52,637 nt of DNA from a virus. Below are positions 1 through 8,227 of this stretch, in pieces; position 1 is the stretch's first letter; each line of letters begins with the position of its first letter. Made by a program: the position numbers and the translations under genes. A model generated the notes under the pieces. The model was not told where the DNA came from, ran no database searches, and was given only the letters and a program-made list of their open reading frames with translations. Location of the stretch: the IMG/VR virus record IMGVR_UViG_3300034018_000609, positions 1-52,637 of that record; one strand, written 5' to 3'.

Positions 1-1959
1 ATTCATTGCTCCTGGACGAACAAGAGCATTTGATGCTGCAAGTTCATTTAAATTTTTTACACCCATTTTAATTAAAAGGCTTGTGTATGGTGCAGCCTCA
101 CATTGGAAAACTCCTTTAGTATATCCATCTGAAATCATTTCATAAACTTTAGGATCCTCTAGGTCAATTTCTAATAAATTAATTTTCTTGTAATGATTCT
201 TTTCAATCTCTACAATAGCATCTTGCATAACACTAAGAGTTTTTAATCCAAGTGCATCAATTTTAATTAATCCAATTCTTTCTGCTTCTTCCATATCAAC
301 ACCAACAACTGGAATTCTTTCATCAGATCCTGGAGATGATCGTGTTTCTAAAGGTGCATATCTAAAGATTGGATTCTTGCTTGTCACAACTCCTGCAGCA
401 TGAATTCCAGTTCCACGAATACGTCCTCTTAATTGATCTCCATAAATTTCCACTTCTGGATATTTTTCTCTAAATGCTAATGTTGTTTTTGAATAACAAA
501 AATCTTCCCACGTGTCAACTTGTTTCAATGCTTTATTTACATCAGACAAAGGAATGTTTAAAACTCTAGCAACATCTCTTACAACACCTTTACCTTTAAA
601 CTCTAAGAAAGTAGCGATAGATGCAACGTGTCTATACTGTCTAACCAAATAATCTTTTACTTCTTCACGACGAGTATCTTGAATATCTGTATCAATATCT
701 GGAAAATCATTTCGTTCTGGATTAATAAATCGAAAAAACAAAAGTCCATATTTAATTGGATCAATGTCAGTGATTCCAAGTGTGAAACAAACTAAAGATC
801 CAGCAGACGATCCACGACCTGGACCTACCATAATTCCTTCCTTCTTTGCCCAAGCAATCATGCTTTGAACAACTAGAAAATATGGTGCAAATTTTTTATT
901 CTTAACAATCTCTAACTCTTCACGTAATCTATTAACATATTCTTCATTATCTTGTAATCCTTTAAGTTCTAATCCCTCAAATGCAATTTTTTCTAATTCA
1001 TTATCTGGACTTTTATATTGAACTGGAAGTAGGTCAAGTCCATCTTGAACATCATAGTCTTCTACTGTATCTGCTAATAACAATGTATTTGAATATATGT
1101 CTGGTCTATCTATACCCTGTTTTTCCATTGCTAATTTAATTTCATCATATGACAGTAGATGTATATCAAATTTATTAAAGGTAATTTGACGATCTTCTCC
1201 GTACAGGTAGTCAAGTCTTTGCATCATATTGGTTTTCTTTTTAGACTTTTCATATGTTGCTTCTTTATTAACTTTGCCATGAGTATTCATCAATAACTTA
1301 AACTCTTGAATTTCTTTTTGTGAAGTATCTGAATGGTGGCAATCTGGAGTTACAACAACCTTAATGTCAAATTCATCTGCAAGTTCAATTAAAGCCTTAT
1401 TTATTTCTGGGGTATTGTGTGGCATTACTTCAATATAATAATCATTACCAAAATTATTCTTAAACCATTTAATATTTTTCTTTGCAATGGCAAATTCATT
1501 TTCTTCTAATGCTTTTACAATTACACTACTTGGACATGCAGAAGTTACAATAATTCCTTCACGATATTTTTCAAGTATCTCAAAATCAAATCTTGGTTTC
1601 TTAAAAAAACCATCGGTCCAAGAAACTTCACTAATTTTATTTAAATTCTCTAAACCAAGTTGGTTCTTTGCTAGAAGAATAATATGATTATAAACAAGAT
1701 CTTGCTGACCTTCTCTTTCAGACTTATCTCTTGTATCAGATATGTCTGCACACATGTATCCTTCTAGCCCAAGAATTGGCTTAATGCCTTTGGATTTTGC
1801 TGTACGATAAAACTCACGGTGTCCTGAAAGTGTGCCGTGATCTGTTATTGCCAAGGCTGGCATTTTAAGATCTACGGCACGACTTAAATATTCTTCTGGA
1901 GTTGCAATTCCATCAAATAAGGAATAATGAGTGTGTACGTGCAATCCTGCGTAGTTCAT
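1..1959 (-). CDS. dnaE: DNA polymerase III alpha subunit (DnaE-like), N-terminal part, runs off left edge
   Basis: Replicative DNA polymerase of the bacterial C family, here phage-encoded. The visible 653 codons read open to base 1, so the C-terminal part lies outside the window. Residues 7-17 hold the PHP-domain signature HVHTHYS..DG, followed by ITDHGT around residue 40. The palm carries VGPGRGSSAGS and then PDIDTDIQD near residues 420-428, which matches the PDxDxD catalytic aspartate motif of DnaE. RPGAM at the very edge corresponds to the conserved NALVRPG segment of the family. The ATG at 1957-1959 is chosen because it directly precedes the PHP motif and follows the stop of the ssDNA-binding protein gene by one base, implying translational coupling. 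Family assignment is firm; whether the full protein has the usual C-terminal domains cannot be seen. Confidence 0.96.
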   Translation of the reverse strand, partial: MNYAGLHVHTHYSLFDGIATPEEYLSRAVDLKMPALAITDHGTLSGHREFYRTAKSKGIKPILGLEGYMCADISDTRDKSEREGQQDLVYNHIILLAKNQLGLENLNKISEVSWTDGFFKKPRFDFEILEKYREGIIVTSACPSSVIVKALEENEFAIAKKNIKWFKNNFGNDYYIEVMPHNTPEINKALIELADEFDIKVVVTPDCHHSDTSQKEIQEFKLLMNTHGKVNKEATYEKSKKKTNMMQRLDYLYGEDRQITFNKFDIHLLSYDEIKLAMEKQGIDRPDIYSNTLLLADTVEDYDVQDGLDLLPVQYKSPDNELEKIAFEGLELKGLQDNEEYVNRLREELEIVKNKKFAPYFLVVQSMIAWAKKEGIMVGPGRGSSAGSLVCFTLGITDIDPIKYGLLFFRFINPERNDFPDIDTDIQDTRREEVKDYLVRQYRHVASIATFLEFKGKGVVRDVARVLNIPLSDVNKALKQVDTWEDFCYSKTTLAFREKYPEVEIYGDQLRGRIRGTGIHAAGVVTSKNPIFRYAPLETRSSPGSDERIPVVGVDMEEAERIGLIKIDALGLKTLSVMQDAIVEIEKNHYKKINLLEIDLEDPKVYEMISDGYTKGVFQCEAAPYTSLLIKMGVKNLNELAASNALVRPGAMN

Positions 1960-1960
1960 A

Positions 1961-2617
1961 CTACCAATCTGTGTTGGTTGATGAAGTAGTTGATGGTGAG
2001 TCAAAGCCTAGATAAAAGGCTTCTTGCTCTGCATAAGGAACTTTGCGAAGTGCAAGTTCTAGTTGGAATGGCTCAATACCAGTCCAGTCAAATGGCTCTT
2101 TATCTGGTGCTGCTGGAATCATTGTGTAATTTGTTTCAGTACCCTGACCATTACGTTTCATTTTCCAAACAACATTTGAAATGCTACCAGTCTCAAGTGC
2201 ATATTCACGAATTGTATTAAAAGATGATTGCTTACTGATTCCCATAGACCAAATGGCTACGTATGGTTTTTCAATTCCATCATCAACTAATACGTTACAG
2301 TAAAAGCGGAGACGACCACGCCATCCAGCCTTTGGGTCTTTACGGTGCATTTCTTCTGCCCAGTCACGACCTTCTGTATCCATAGTGTCTACTGCTTTAC
2401 GCTTGTAATCTTTTGGATTTACATGCTCTTTAACAACTAGAGATAGTCCACGAGATGCACTATAATTTGCAGAGTCTTCATCTAGTTCTTCAATAAAGCG
2501 AATCTTTACTGATTGTCCATCAGCAAGTTTAAGCCATCTTACCTTTGGTGAGTTTTCATCGTATTTTGGTTTGTCGAGCAGGGCGTTGATGTTTTTTAGT
2601 CCCTTTACTACGCTCAT
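1961..2617 (-). CDS. ssb: Single-stranded DNA-binding protein (phage, gp32-like)
   Basis: A 218-residue protein placed directly upstream of the polymerase gene. Its N-terminal part has the pattern KVRWLKLADGQSVKIRF, resembling the start of phage ssDNA-binding proteins in which a 'W-x-L ... G-x-x-V-x-I-R-F' strand opens the OB-like core. The protein is rich in aromatic and basic residues and ends in a Ser/Thr/Asp tail (STTSSTNTDW), like the acidic or flexible tails of SSBs that recruit replication partners. The start at 2617 is supported by AAGGAG a few bases upstream. Context (polymerase, primase, helicase) agrees. No zinc-finger cysteines typical of T4 gp32 are visible, so the fold assignment is by family resemblance and context and not by a diagnostic motif. 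Confidence 0.75.
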   Translation of the reverse strand: MSVVKGLKNINALLDKPKYDENSPKVRWLKLADGQSVKIRFIEELDEDSANYSASRGLSLVVKEHVNPKDYKRKAVDTMDTEGRDWAEEMHRKDPKAGWRGRLRFYCNVLVDDGIEKPYVAIWSMGISKQSSFNTIREYALETGSISNVVWKMKRNGQGTETNYTMIPAAPDKEPFDWTGIEPFQLELALRKVPYAEQEAFYLGFDSPSTTSSTNTDW

Positions 2618-2631
2618 ATTATTCTCCTTTT

Positions 2632-4095
2632 TTATATTGTTATTTTAAAATCATCATACTGTTCTGCAGCATTACTGATTTTTTCTACTATTTTAGTATA
2701 CTCTTCCAATTCATTTTTGTCAAATGAATCTTTAGAAACTTTAAAACTATTTCCAGCATACAAAGATATCCAACTGTACAATAGCCAAGAAGGTGGTTGC
2801 ATTATATAAGAAAGATCTTTTTTGTTTGTTTCCATATCTTCAATAAATCTTTTTATATTATAATATTCATACTCTGGCATTGGATGTTTTAGTAAAAATT
2901 CTGACCAAAAATTGGTATTAGTTTTGTTTGTAACATAATGCATATATAGATAGGTTGTTATTGATTGTGCCATTCGTTCATTTAAATCATTAAAATAATC
3001 TATTTCCATATCAGCAATAGTATTATTAATATATTTATAGAAATAATTATCTAAAAATAAATATAATGCATTAATCATTCCTGATATTGCAGTAGCCTCC
3101 ATTGGTTCAAAGAATGATGTAGAAAGTCCTATACCTAAACAATTATTTATTAATATTTTTTTTGCATAACCTGGAGTAAAGTTAAAAGTTTTTATAATTT
3201 CTAGATCTTTTCCAAAAAACTTATAGGCTTCTTTTATTGCATCTTCTTCATTAATATATTTATTGTCATAAACGTATCCACAACCATACCTATTTTGTAG
3301 TGCAACTTTCCATGCCCAGCCATAATCCATTGCAATTGCTTGTGTATATGGAACTTCTTTACCATCTAAAGGAAGTTTGCAGGCAATTGCTGAAGTTGCT
3401 GGAAGAAACTTAGATGTGTCAACCCACTCAACATTATAAACATTATCTAAAAATAATCTAGAAAATCCAGATGCATCAATTAAAAAATCTAGACTAATGC
3501 TTGTTCCATTGTCTAGTGATAATTCCACAATGTCGTCATTACTGTTTGTTTTAGTGTCAACAACAATAGCATCAATAATTTCTATATTTTTTTTAACTAC
3601 CTCATTTTCTAAAAAATCTCCAAGCAATTTTGCATCTAAATGCAATGAGTATTCTTTTTTATTATTAATTGAATGAGTTTTATTTTTATAAGATATTTGT
3701 GCATTTAAATTAATAGAGTCTAAATTGCCATGCTCTTGCATTGCTATATTACAAAGTTTAAGGGTATTTTCATTATTATAAAAAATATTACTATCAAAAA
3801 GATTGTTAAATCCATGAAACCATGATTTGTTTTCTTTGTTCCATCCAGAAAACACAACACCATTTTTGATAGTTGCATTTGTATATTTAATTACATCCTC
3901 AACATCAATTTTTAAATCTTTAAAAACTTTATGTATGTTTGTTGTTAACCCTTCACCAGGCCCAAGAACTCCGATTTGTTTACTTCGCACCATTGTTATT
4001 TTTAACTTTGGATACCTTTTGTTTAATAGAAGAGCACTTAAACATCCAGCAGTTCCACCGCCAACAACCACAACATTTTTAATATCTCTGATCAT
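2632..4095 (-). CDS. Flavin-dependent halogenase (tryptophan halogenase family)
   Basis: A 487-residue FAD-dependent halogenase-like protein. Residues 12-17 are GGGTAG, the dinucleotide-binding loop. Residues 45-53 (GPGEGLTTN) match the family's GEA/GxTxP segment. Lys77 in TIKNGVVF aligns with the catalytic lysine (Lys79 of RebH/PrnA), and Glu333 in FFEPMEAT aligns with the catalytic-site glutamate (Glu346 of PrnA, Glu357 of RebH). The WxWxIP signature is present in altered form as WAWKVA at 260-265, followed by GCGYVY. Family members use FADH2, O2 and halide to form hypohalous acid and halogenate aromatic substrates; the substrate here is unknown. An in-frame upstream ATG at 4257 would add 54 residues lying within the preceding gene and lacking similarity to halogenases, so the ATG at 4095 just before the GGGTAG loop is chosen. 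It overlaps the AhpD-like gene by 17 bases. The gene is conspicuously AT-rich (bases 3001-3060 contain 8 G+C), suggesting separate acquisition. Confidence 0.87.
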   Translation of the reverse strand: MIRDIKNVVVVGGGTAGCLSALLLNKRYPKLKITMVRSKQIGVLGPGEGLTTNIHKVFKDLKIDVEDVIKYTNATIKNGVVFSGWNKENKSWFHGFNNLFDSNIFYNNENTLKLCNIAMQEHGNLDSINLNAQISYKNKTHSINNKKEYSLHLDAKLLGDFLENEVVKKNIEIIDAIVVDTKTNSNDDIVELSLDNGTSISLDFLIDASGFSRLFLDNVYNVEWVDTSKFLPATSAIACKLPLDGKEVPYTQAIAMDYGWAWKVALQNRYGCGYVYDNKYINEEDAIKEAYKFFGKDLEIIKTFNFTPGYAKKILINNCLGIGLSTSFFEPMEATAISGMINALYLFLDNYFYKYINNTIADMEIDYFNDLNERMAQSITTYLYMHYVTNKTNTNFWSEFLLKHPMPEYEYYNIKRFIEDMETNKKDLSYIMQPPSWLLYSWISLYAGNSFKVSKDSFDKNELEEYTKIVEKISNAAEQYDDFKITI

Positions 4096-4603
4096 AACCA
4101 ACTTTATTAATTTGTTCTGCAGCAGGTGCCCAAGATTGAGAATTTTCCTGAACTCCATGACCTTCAACAATTCTATTAAAGAAATTAAATGCAGCACAAA
4201 CTGCAACAGCATCTTTGACCTGTTCTTGTGTAAACCCAGCATCATAACATTCATCATATAATTTTTTAGTCATACTTGATGGATGTTTAGTTAGTTGTTC
4301 TACTAAATTAAAAATTGGGGTCAGTCTATTAGAAGTAGACTGAATACCGCTATCTAAAACCTCAATCTCAGAATTTATTGATTCTGCAAAAAGACGATGG
4401 GATCCATAGCAAAACCTACATCCATTAAGATATGATGTATATGCTGCAATAATTTCTCTATCTTGTGGAGACAATGATGAAGCCTCTCGTAAGACTTCTT
4501 GTGCAAATGAAAGCATCATCATATATCTTTTTTGATTTTCCATAAAGACATCAATAATTGTTGAATCTTCCTTAATTGAATCAAATACATTTTTTACACT
4601 CAT
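4079..4603 (-). CDS. AhpD-like / carboxymuconolactone decarboxylase family protein
   Basis: A 174-residue, mostly helical protein with Cys62-x2-Cys65-x3-His69 (NGCRFCYGSH), the redox motif of AhpD-type peroxidase-like proteins of the carboxymuconolactone decarboxylase superfamily. A second conserved-looking segment near residue 130 (YDECYDAGFTQEQVKDAV) resembles the helical repeat following the active site in the family. Known members reduce peroxides or act as disulfide-relay partners; the substrate here is unknown. The ATG at 4603 is preceded by GAGGTAG. The gene overlaps the halogenase start by 17 bases, so the two are probably translationally coupled and co-expressed. A TGATATAAT promoter candidate lies about 50 bases upstream inside the primase gene. 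A role in protecting against peroxide or hypohalous acid made by the halogenase is conceivable but purely inferred. Confidence 0.83.
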   Translation of the reverse strand: MSVKNVFDSIKEDSTIIDVFMENQKRYMMMLSFAQEVLREASSLSPQDREIIAAYTSYLNGCRFCYGSHRLFAESINSEIEVLDSGIQSTSNRLTPIFNLVEQLTKHPSSMTKKLYDECYDAGFTQEQVKDAVAVCAAFNFFNRIVEGHGVQENSQSWAPAAEQINKVGYDQRY

Positions 4604-4605
4604 GA

Positions 4606-5550
4606 CTACCTCAACATTTCTAGTATAGAATTATCAATTGAATTACTTAACTTAATTATATCAGAATCTTGCATATCCCCGATATCTTTATACTTGGTGT
4701 CTAATTGTATTATTGATACCCTCGATTTTAATTTATCAATCATTTTCTTAGACATTGACTTTCCAGCCTCATCATTATCTGCTATCAAATAAATCTCATT
4801 AAAATATTTTTCCAATAACTCTACTTGACTTTTTGAAATAGTTGCTCCAAGAGTAGCCACTGCTGGCATTCCAACTTGATCCAATCTTATTGCATCAAAT
4901 GATGACTCAACAACATATACTTTATCATTTGCTTTTACTCTATGCAAATTAAATAATGTTTTACTCTTTGGAAGTCCTGGAGTATTCTTAAAATCTTTTC
5001 CTTCAAGACTTCTGCCAACAAAACCAATTACCATTCCTTCTGGAGAGTGAACTGGAATTGTAACCATATCCTGCTTCTCAGAATATCCTAGGTTAAACTT
5101 ACTAACTGATGACTTAGTTACAAGTCTTCCATCAAAGTATCTCATTGCTCTTGGTGATTCAATTGCTTGTGAGTTCAGTCTCTTAATAATAACTTCATCA
5201 TATTGTACAAATGTTGGTGGGGTATATAGTTGTTTTGCTACTATTTGAGTAATATCAGATTCTTGTTCTTTACTTTTTATGTACCGCAAACTTTCAAAAT
5301 ATGATCTGTTGCTCATTTTCATTACTAATTCTTGTAGGTTAGCCACTTGTTGGCATCCAAAACAAAAGAACAATCCACTTTCTTTTGATACTTCTCCAGC
5401 AGGAGTCCTGTTGTTATTATGATATGGACAGAAAATTATGTAGTCGGAATCTACTTCTGATTGTATTGTGATTCCAGAGCCGATGAGAACTCTTTTAATT
5501 TGGTCTTCTGTGTATATATCGGATTGTACCCGTCTGCTGCGATCATCCAT
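4606..5550 (-). CDS. dnaG: DNA primase (CHC2 zinc finger + Toprim)
   Basis: A 314-residue primase that makes RNA primers at the phage fork. Cys41-x2-His44 and Cys63-x2-Cys66 (CPYH, CFGC) form the CHC2 zinc-binding domain, with TPAGEVSKESGLFFC between them. A Toprim domain follows: VVESSFDAIRL near residue 214 supplies the acidic metal ligand, with ATLGATIS and then LIADNDEAG, the DxD metal-binding motif, near 255-263. It is much shorter than bacterial DnaG (about 600 residues) and lacks the helicase-binding C-terminal domain, as in other small phage primases. The start at 5550 gives a 100-base overlap with the preceding gene in another frame; no ATG, GTG or TTG is available in frame between 5550 and the end of that gene, so the overlap appears real unless a rarer start is used. 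Confidence 0.93.
   Translation of the reverse strand: MDDRSRRVQSDIYTEDQIKRVLIGSGITIQSEVDSDYIIFCPYHNNNRTPAGEVSKESGLFFCFGCQQVANLQELVMKMSNRSYFESLRYIKSKEQESDITQIVAKQLYTPPTFVQYDEVIIKRLNSQAIESPRAMRYFDGRLVTKSSVSKFNLGYSEKQDMVTIPVHSPEGMVIGFVGRSLEGKDFKNTPGLPKSKTLFNLHRVKANDKVYVVESSFDAIRLDQVGMPAVATLGATISKSQVELLEKYFNEIYLIADNDEAGKSMSKKMIDKLKSRVSIIQLDTKYKDIGDMQDSDIIKLSNSIDNSILEMLR
4655..4663 (-). promoter_or_regulatory. Candidate extended -10 promoter for the AhpD-halogenase pair
   Basis: TGATATAAT on the minus strand, inside the 3' end of the primase gene and about 50 bases before the AhpD-like start. It is identical to the extended -10 element seen upstream of many structural genes in this window. It also encodes Asp-Ile-Ile of the primase, so the match could be coincidental. 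Confidence 0.4.
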
Positions 5551-5792
5551 TCAATATTCTTTTTCCCTACGTAGATTCCATATACCGTCAATTTAAATTC
5601 AAACCAGTTTTTGCTTTCATTGTAGTATACCGTAAAGTCTGGGTCTATGTCAATTCTTGGAACATAGGCACTTTCTCTCATTTGTACTAACAATATTCTA
5701 ATATATTCTTCTTTTAGTCTATAGATGTCTGACTCATCCTTGATGTTGCCATCTAGTTTAAAACATTTTATAGGCTTATGATGAATTGACAC
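5451..5792 (-). CDS. Hypothetical protein between helicase and primase
   Basis: A 113-residue protein of unrecognised family. It is acidic-aromatic, with a central stretch that looks like paired beta strands (FTVYYNESKNWFEFKLTVYG). The start is GTG at 5790-5792; the sequence TATAAT lies 5 bases upstream, spanning the helicase stop codon, so a leaderless start is possible although the extended TG is missing. Its last 100 bases overlap the beginning of the primase gene in a different frame, which suggests coupled synthesis. Its position between DnaB-like helicase and primase argues for a replication accessory role, but no motif shows this. The uninterrupted reading frame and protein-like composition support it as real. 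Confidence 0.7.
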   Translation of the reverse strand: MSIHHKPIKCFKLDGNIKDESDIYRLKEEYIRILLVQMRESAYVPRIDIDPDFTVYYNESKNWFEFKLTVYGIYVGKKNIEWMIAADGYNPIYTQKTKLKEFSSALESQYNQK

Positions 5793-5798
5793 ATCTTA

Positions 5799-7025
5799 TT
5801 ATAACTGCTTATCTTCATAATCCTTGTAGCGATAATAACCTTTGTCAAAGTCAACTTGAACTAGGAACTCACCCATAAAGCCATTTCTATTTTTTCTAAA
5901 GGCACATTCAATAATATCGCTGTTAGTTGCTCTACCAAGTGCAATTACCCAGTCTGCATCATAGGCAATCTGTCTTGACCAGGCAGTTTGTCCAAGTGTT
6001 GGAACACTACTAAGGTCATTTACATCATCTGGAGTTGCAGAAGATATTGCAATAATAGGAACTTCTTCTCCAATAGCCATTAGTTTTAGTTCACGAGAAA
6101 GATTTTTCATTCTTACTGTTTCATTATCTGACTTCTGGTTTGGACTCATTAACTGTAGGTAGTCAACAATAACAAAATCTGGACGGTATTGATCTATCTT
6201 TCCACGTAGAACTGACGGGCTAATCTCTCCACCCTGATCATTTGAAATGATATGAAATGGACTCTTTCCAGTAACTTTATCTTTGTGCCAAGTTTTAAAC
6301 ATCTCTGGCTCAACATGACCCTGACTAATTTTTCTGTGTGACCAAAGACCTTCGCCCATAATTGTAAATACACGATTTCTAACTTCTGTCTCAGACATTT
6401 CAAGGCTGATTACTAATGGGGTTTTGCCTTGTTTCCATGCCTGTACCGCAAAATAAAGAGCAAGCCATGACTTACCAATGCCTGGATAGGCTAAAAACAC
6501 TCCCAGTTGGCCTGGAGCGATACCACTTGGAAGGTAGTTATCAAATCCTGGCAAGCCAGTTTTAATACCTGTAATCCCAGCCTCTTCCATTTTACGCAAG
6601 TGATCAAAATATGCAGCAGCGGACTCAAAATCAGTAGCATCAATATCTCTAACAGATGATGTATTCTTTTTAAGTTCTGAGGTCTGAGTAATCAGAGAGT
6701 CTAAAGCAACTACTGAATTGCCACTTTGTACTTCTCCTGCTGCAGATCGTAATATTGTTTTAAGACTATCGTTTAGGTAGTCTCCTTGTAGTTCTGAAAG
6801 GTGATGTTTTGTTGCCCCAATATCTTCAACTACCTCGAAATCTCTAAACTTTTCAATTACTAAGGATAGTGGTGGAACGGAACTGTTTGCCTCAAAATAT
6901 TTTCTAATGAATGTCCATACATCTAAATGTGTTCGTAAAAGTCCATCAATATTTGCTTGTAGCAAAACGTGAATCTGTTTATCTTTTAAGACTGCATTTA
7001 ATACCTTTGATTCAATGCTAGCCAT
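5799..7025 (-). CDS. dnaB: Replicative DNA helicase (DnaB-like)
   Basis: A 408-residue hexameric-type helicase expected to unwind the fork ahead of the phage polymerase. Residues 1-125 correspond to a reduced N-terminal helical domain. The RecA-like core follows: TGLPGFDNYLPSG near 156-168, Walker A AYPGIGKSW at 179-187, VISLEMSETEV (the H1a-type segment with catalytic Glu) at 205-215, and Walker B FVIVDYLQL at 284-292. It is shorter than bacterial DnaB (about 450-470 residues). The start at 7025 overlaps the end of the previous small gene by 8 bases (translational coupling). Neighbouring primase and SSB genes make the role clear. Confidence 0.93.
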   Translation of the reverse strand: MASIESKVLNAVLKDKQIHVLLQANIDGLLRTHLDVWTFIRKYFEANSSVPPLSLVIEKFRDFEVVEDIGATKHHLSELQGDYLNDSLKTILRSAAGEVQSGNSVVALDSLITQTSELKKNTSSVRDIDATDFESAAAYFDHLRKMEEAGITGIKTGLPGFDNYLPSGIAPGQLGVFLAYPGIGKSWLALYFAVQAWKQGKTPLVISLEMSETEVRNRVFTIMGEGLWSHRKISQGHVEPEMFKTWHKDKVTGKSPFHIISNDQGGEISPSVLRGKIDQYRPDFVIVDYLQLMSPNQKSDNETVRMKNLSRELKLMAIGEEVPIIAISSATPDDVNDLSSVPTLGQTAWSRQIAYDADWVIALGRATNSDIIECAFRKNRNGFMGEFLVQVDFDKGYYRYKDYEDKQL

Positions 7026-7326
7026 TCAGCCACTCCTTTGCCATCAATCTTCTTTCTGCACGTTCTCTATCATCTTCGTCTTTATCTTTTTTAGCCTTAA
7101 TAATTTTTTCTGCCTGGTATGCAAAAGTATTCCAAGACGGACTCTCAGTAACCTTAAAATAGTATTCTAAAATATCGTAACATCCTTCAATTCCATACGA
7201 CTGAATAAGAGCATCTGCTGCCCATTGTTCAACGTTAAGATTCATTGATGGCTTTACATCATATCTTTCTTTGTGGTATTTACTATACCTTGAAAGCAAA
7301 GCCATTCGGTCTTTGCGGTCTGGCAT
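7018..7326 (-). CDS. Small protein preceding the helicase (possible helicase loader)
   Basis: A 102-residue protein with no diagnostic catalytic motif. It is helical and highly charged, with a central segment VEQWAADALIQSYG and a C-terminal basic-acidic helix (KKDKDEDDRERAERR). It overlaps the preceding gene at its start (stop and ATG share bases, TAATG) and the helicase gene at its end by 8 bases. Small helical proteins encoded immediately upstream of phage DnaB helicases are sometimes helicase loaders or accessory factors, so this is a reasonable guess from position only. The family is not recognised. Confidence 0.72.
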   Translation of the reverse strand: MPDRKDRMALLSRYSKYHKERYDVKPSMNLNVEQWAADALIQSYGIEGCYDILEYYFKVTESPSWNTFAYQAEKIIKAKKDKDEDDRERAERRLMAKEWLNG

Positions 7327-7532
7327 TACTCAGAGATTTCTGCTTTGGCTTCGTTAATTTTATCAGTTAGTTTATCTTCAACAAACTTGTAAACACGTTC
7401 CATTGCTTCGTTAGTTGTCTCTCCATCTTTCTTAGAGTCAACAACTCCAAGATCAAGTCTTAATGATTGGAAGTTTCCAAGATTAAGTGTATAGCCTAAA
7501 GTTACAGAAACCTTAGTGTTATCGTTTTCCAT
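7326..7532 (-). CDS. Small conserved-type phage protein, unknown function
   Basis: A 68-residue protein with a beta-rich N-terminal half (KVSVTLGYTLNLGNFQSLRLDLG) and a helical acidic C-terminal half (VYKFVEDKLTDKINEAKAE). GGATG lies a few bases before the ATG at 7532. It is tightly packed in the replication operon with a one-base overlap to the next gene. No function is recognised. Confidence 0.7.
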   Translation of the reverse strand: MENDNTKVSVTLGYTLNLGNFQSLRLDLGVVDSKKDGETTNEAMERVYKFVEDKLTDKINEAKAEISE

Positions 7533-7550
7533 TTTACATCCATTCAGTAG

Positions 7551-8093
7551 TTAGATAGATTCAGACCAGATAGGAATGAAGCGTCCATCTTCAGTTCTCG
7601 TATATGTAAGTATACCATCGCCCATTCTCCTAGTCAACTCTTGTTTAGTAGGAGTCATGTTGTTTGTTACAAGGCCATCTTTTCTTGGTTGACCAATATG
7701 AATTGATGCCAATATGTCCCTTATTTCCCTTATGTGACTTTCTGAATAATAACATCTTATCTGCCAGCCACGCTTTCCACCTATGCTAGATCCTATTGGT
7801 GCTGGAATTGTTCCACGTTTAATAAGAGTAGGAATATACTTTTTATGTCTGTTAATAAGTATAGCAGTTTCTCCAATAGTATATGCCTTTTCTCTTTTCT
7901 TTTTAAATTCTGCAATAAAACAAGTTTCAATCCTGTCTTTATTTATATTATAAAGCGCAACAATTCCGTCTGATCTGTTTCTGTGATGCACCTTGACTAA
8001 ATCATTATTTAAAAACCAAATAGTTTTATTACCTGAAACTATAGCGGACTGATTGTAGTTTTGGCCCTCAATATTTCCTGTTGTAGAATCCAT
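7551..8093 (-). CDS. Helix-turn-helix (MerR/excisionase-like) DNA-binding protein
   Basis: A 180-residue protein. Residues about 70-125 carry AYTIGETAILINRHKKYI followed by KRGTIPAP, GGKRGWQIRCY and YSESHIREIRDI, the arrangement of a winged-helix MerR or excisionase domain: an HTH, a wing with a Gly-rich turn, then the 'Y-s-e-s-x-I' helix. It could regulate transcription or mark a replication site. The N-terminal segment (KTIWFLNNDLVKVHHRNRSDG) is of unknown fold. The ATG at 8093 has GAGGG upstream and overlaps the end of the zinc-ribbon gene by 55 bases in another frame. The DNA-binding call is moderately supported by pattern; target and role are unknown. Confidence 0.72.
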   Translation of the reverse strand: MDSTTGNIEGQNYNQSAIVSGNKTIWFLNNDLVKVHHRNRSDGIVALYNINKDRIETCFIAEFKKKREKAYTIGETAILINRHKKYIPTLIKRGTIPAPIGSSIGGKRGWQIRCYYSESHIREIRDILASIHIGQPRKDGLVTNNMTPTKQELTRRMGDGILTYTRTEDGRFIPIWSESI

Positions 8094-8227
8094 GATCCCT
8101 CTTTGCTGCTGTCTGGTGGATGGTAAAATTTTCTTTTACCACAAATTACACAGTATACTTCAATATGTTCTTTTGTACTGTACTGTCTATCAACAAAAAC
8201 AATACCGCCACATCTTGCACACTTCAC
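8039..8227 (-). CDS. Small zinc-ribbon protein
   Basis: A 62-residue protein with Cys3-x2-Cys6 and a second pair CVIC about 20 residues later, spaced as in a zinc ribbon. The start is GTG at 8225-8227, sharing one base with the TAG stop of the upstream tail protein gene. Its 3' end overlaps the HTH gene by 55 bases. Such small ribbons are common in phages as nucleic-acid or protein-binding adaptors; no specific role is apparent. It sits at the border between the tail and replication modules. Confidence 0.72.
   Translation of the reverse strand: MKCARCGGIVFVDRQYSTKEHIEVYCVICGKRKFYHPPDSSKEGSWILQQEILRAKTTISPL

Noticed and set aside
4096-4257. In-frame N-terminal extension of the halogenase from ATG 4257
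   Set aside because: The 54 extra residues lie within the AhpD-like gene and bear no resemblance to halogenases; the FAD loop follows directly after the ATG at 4095.
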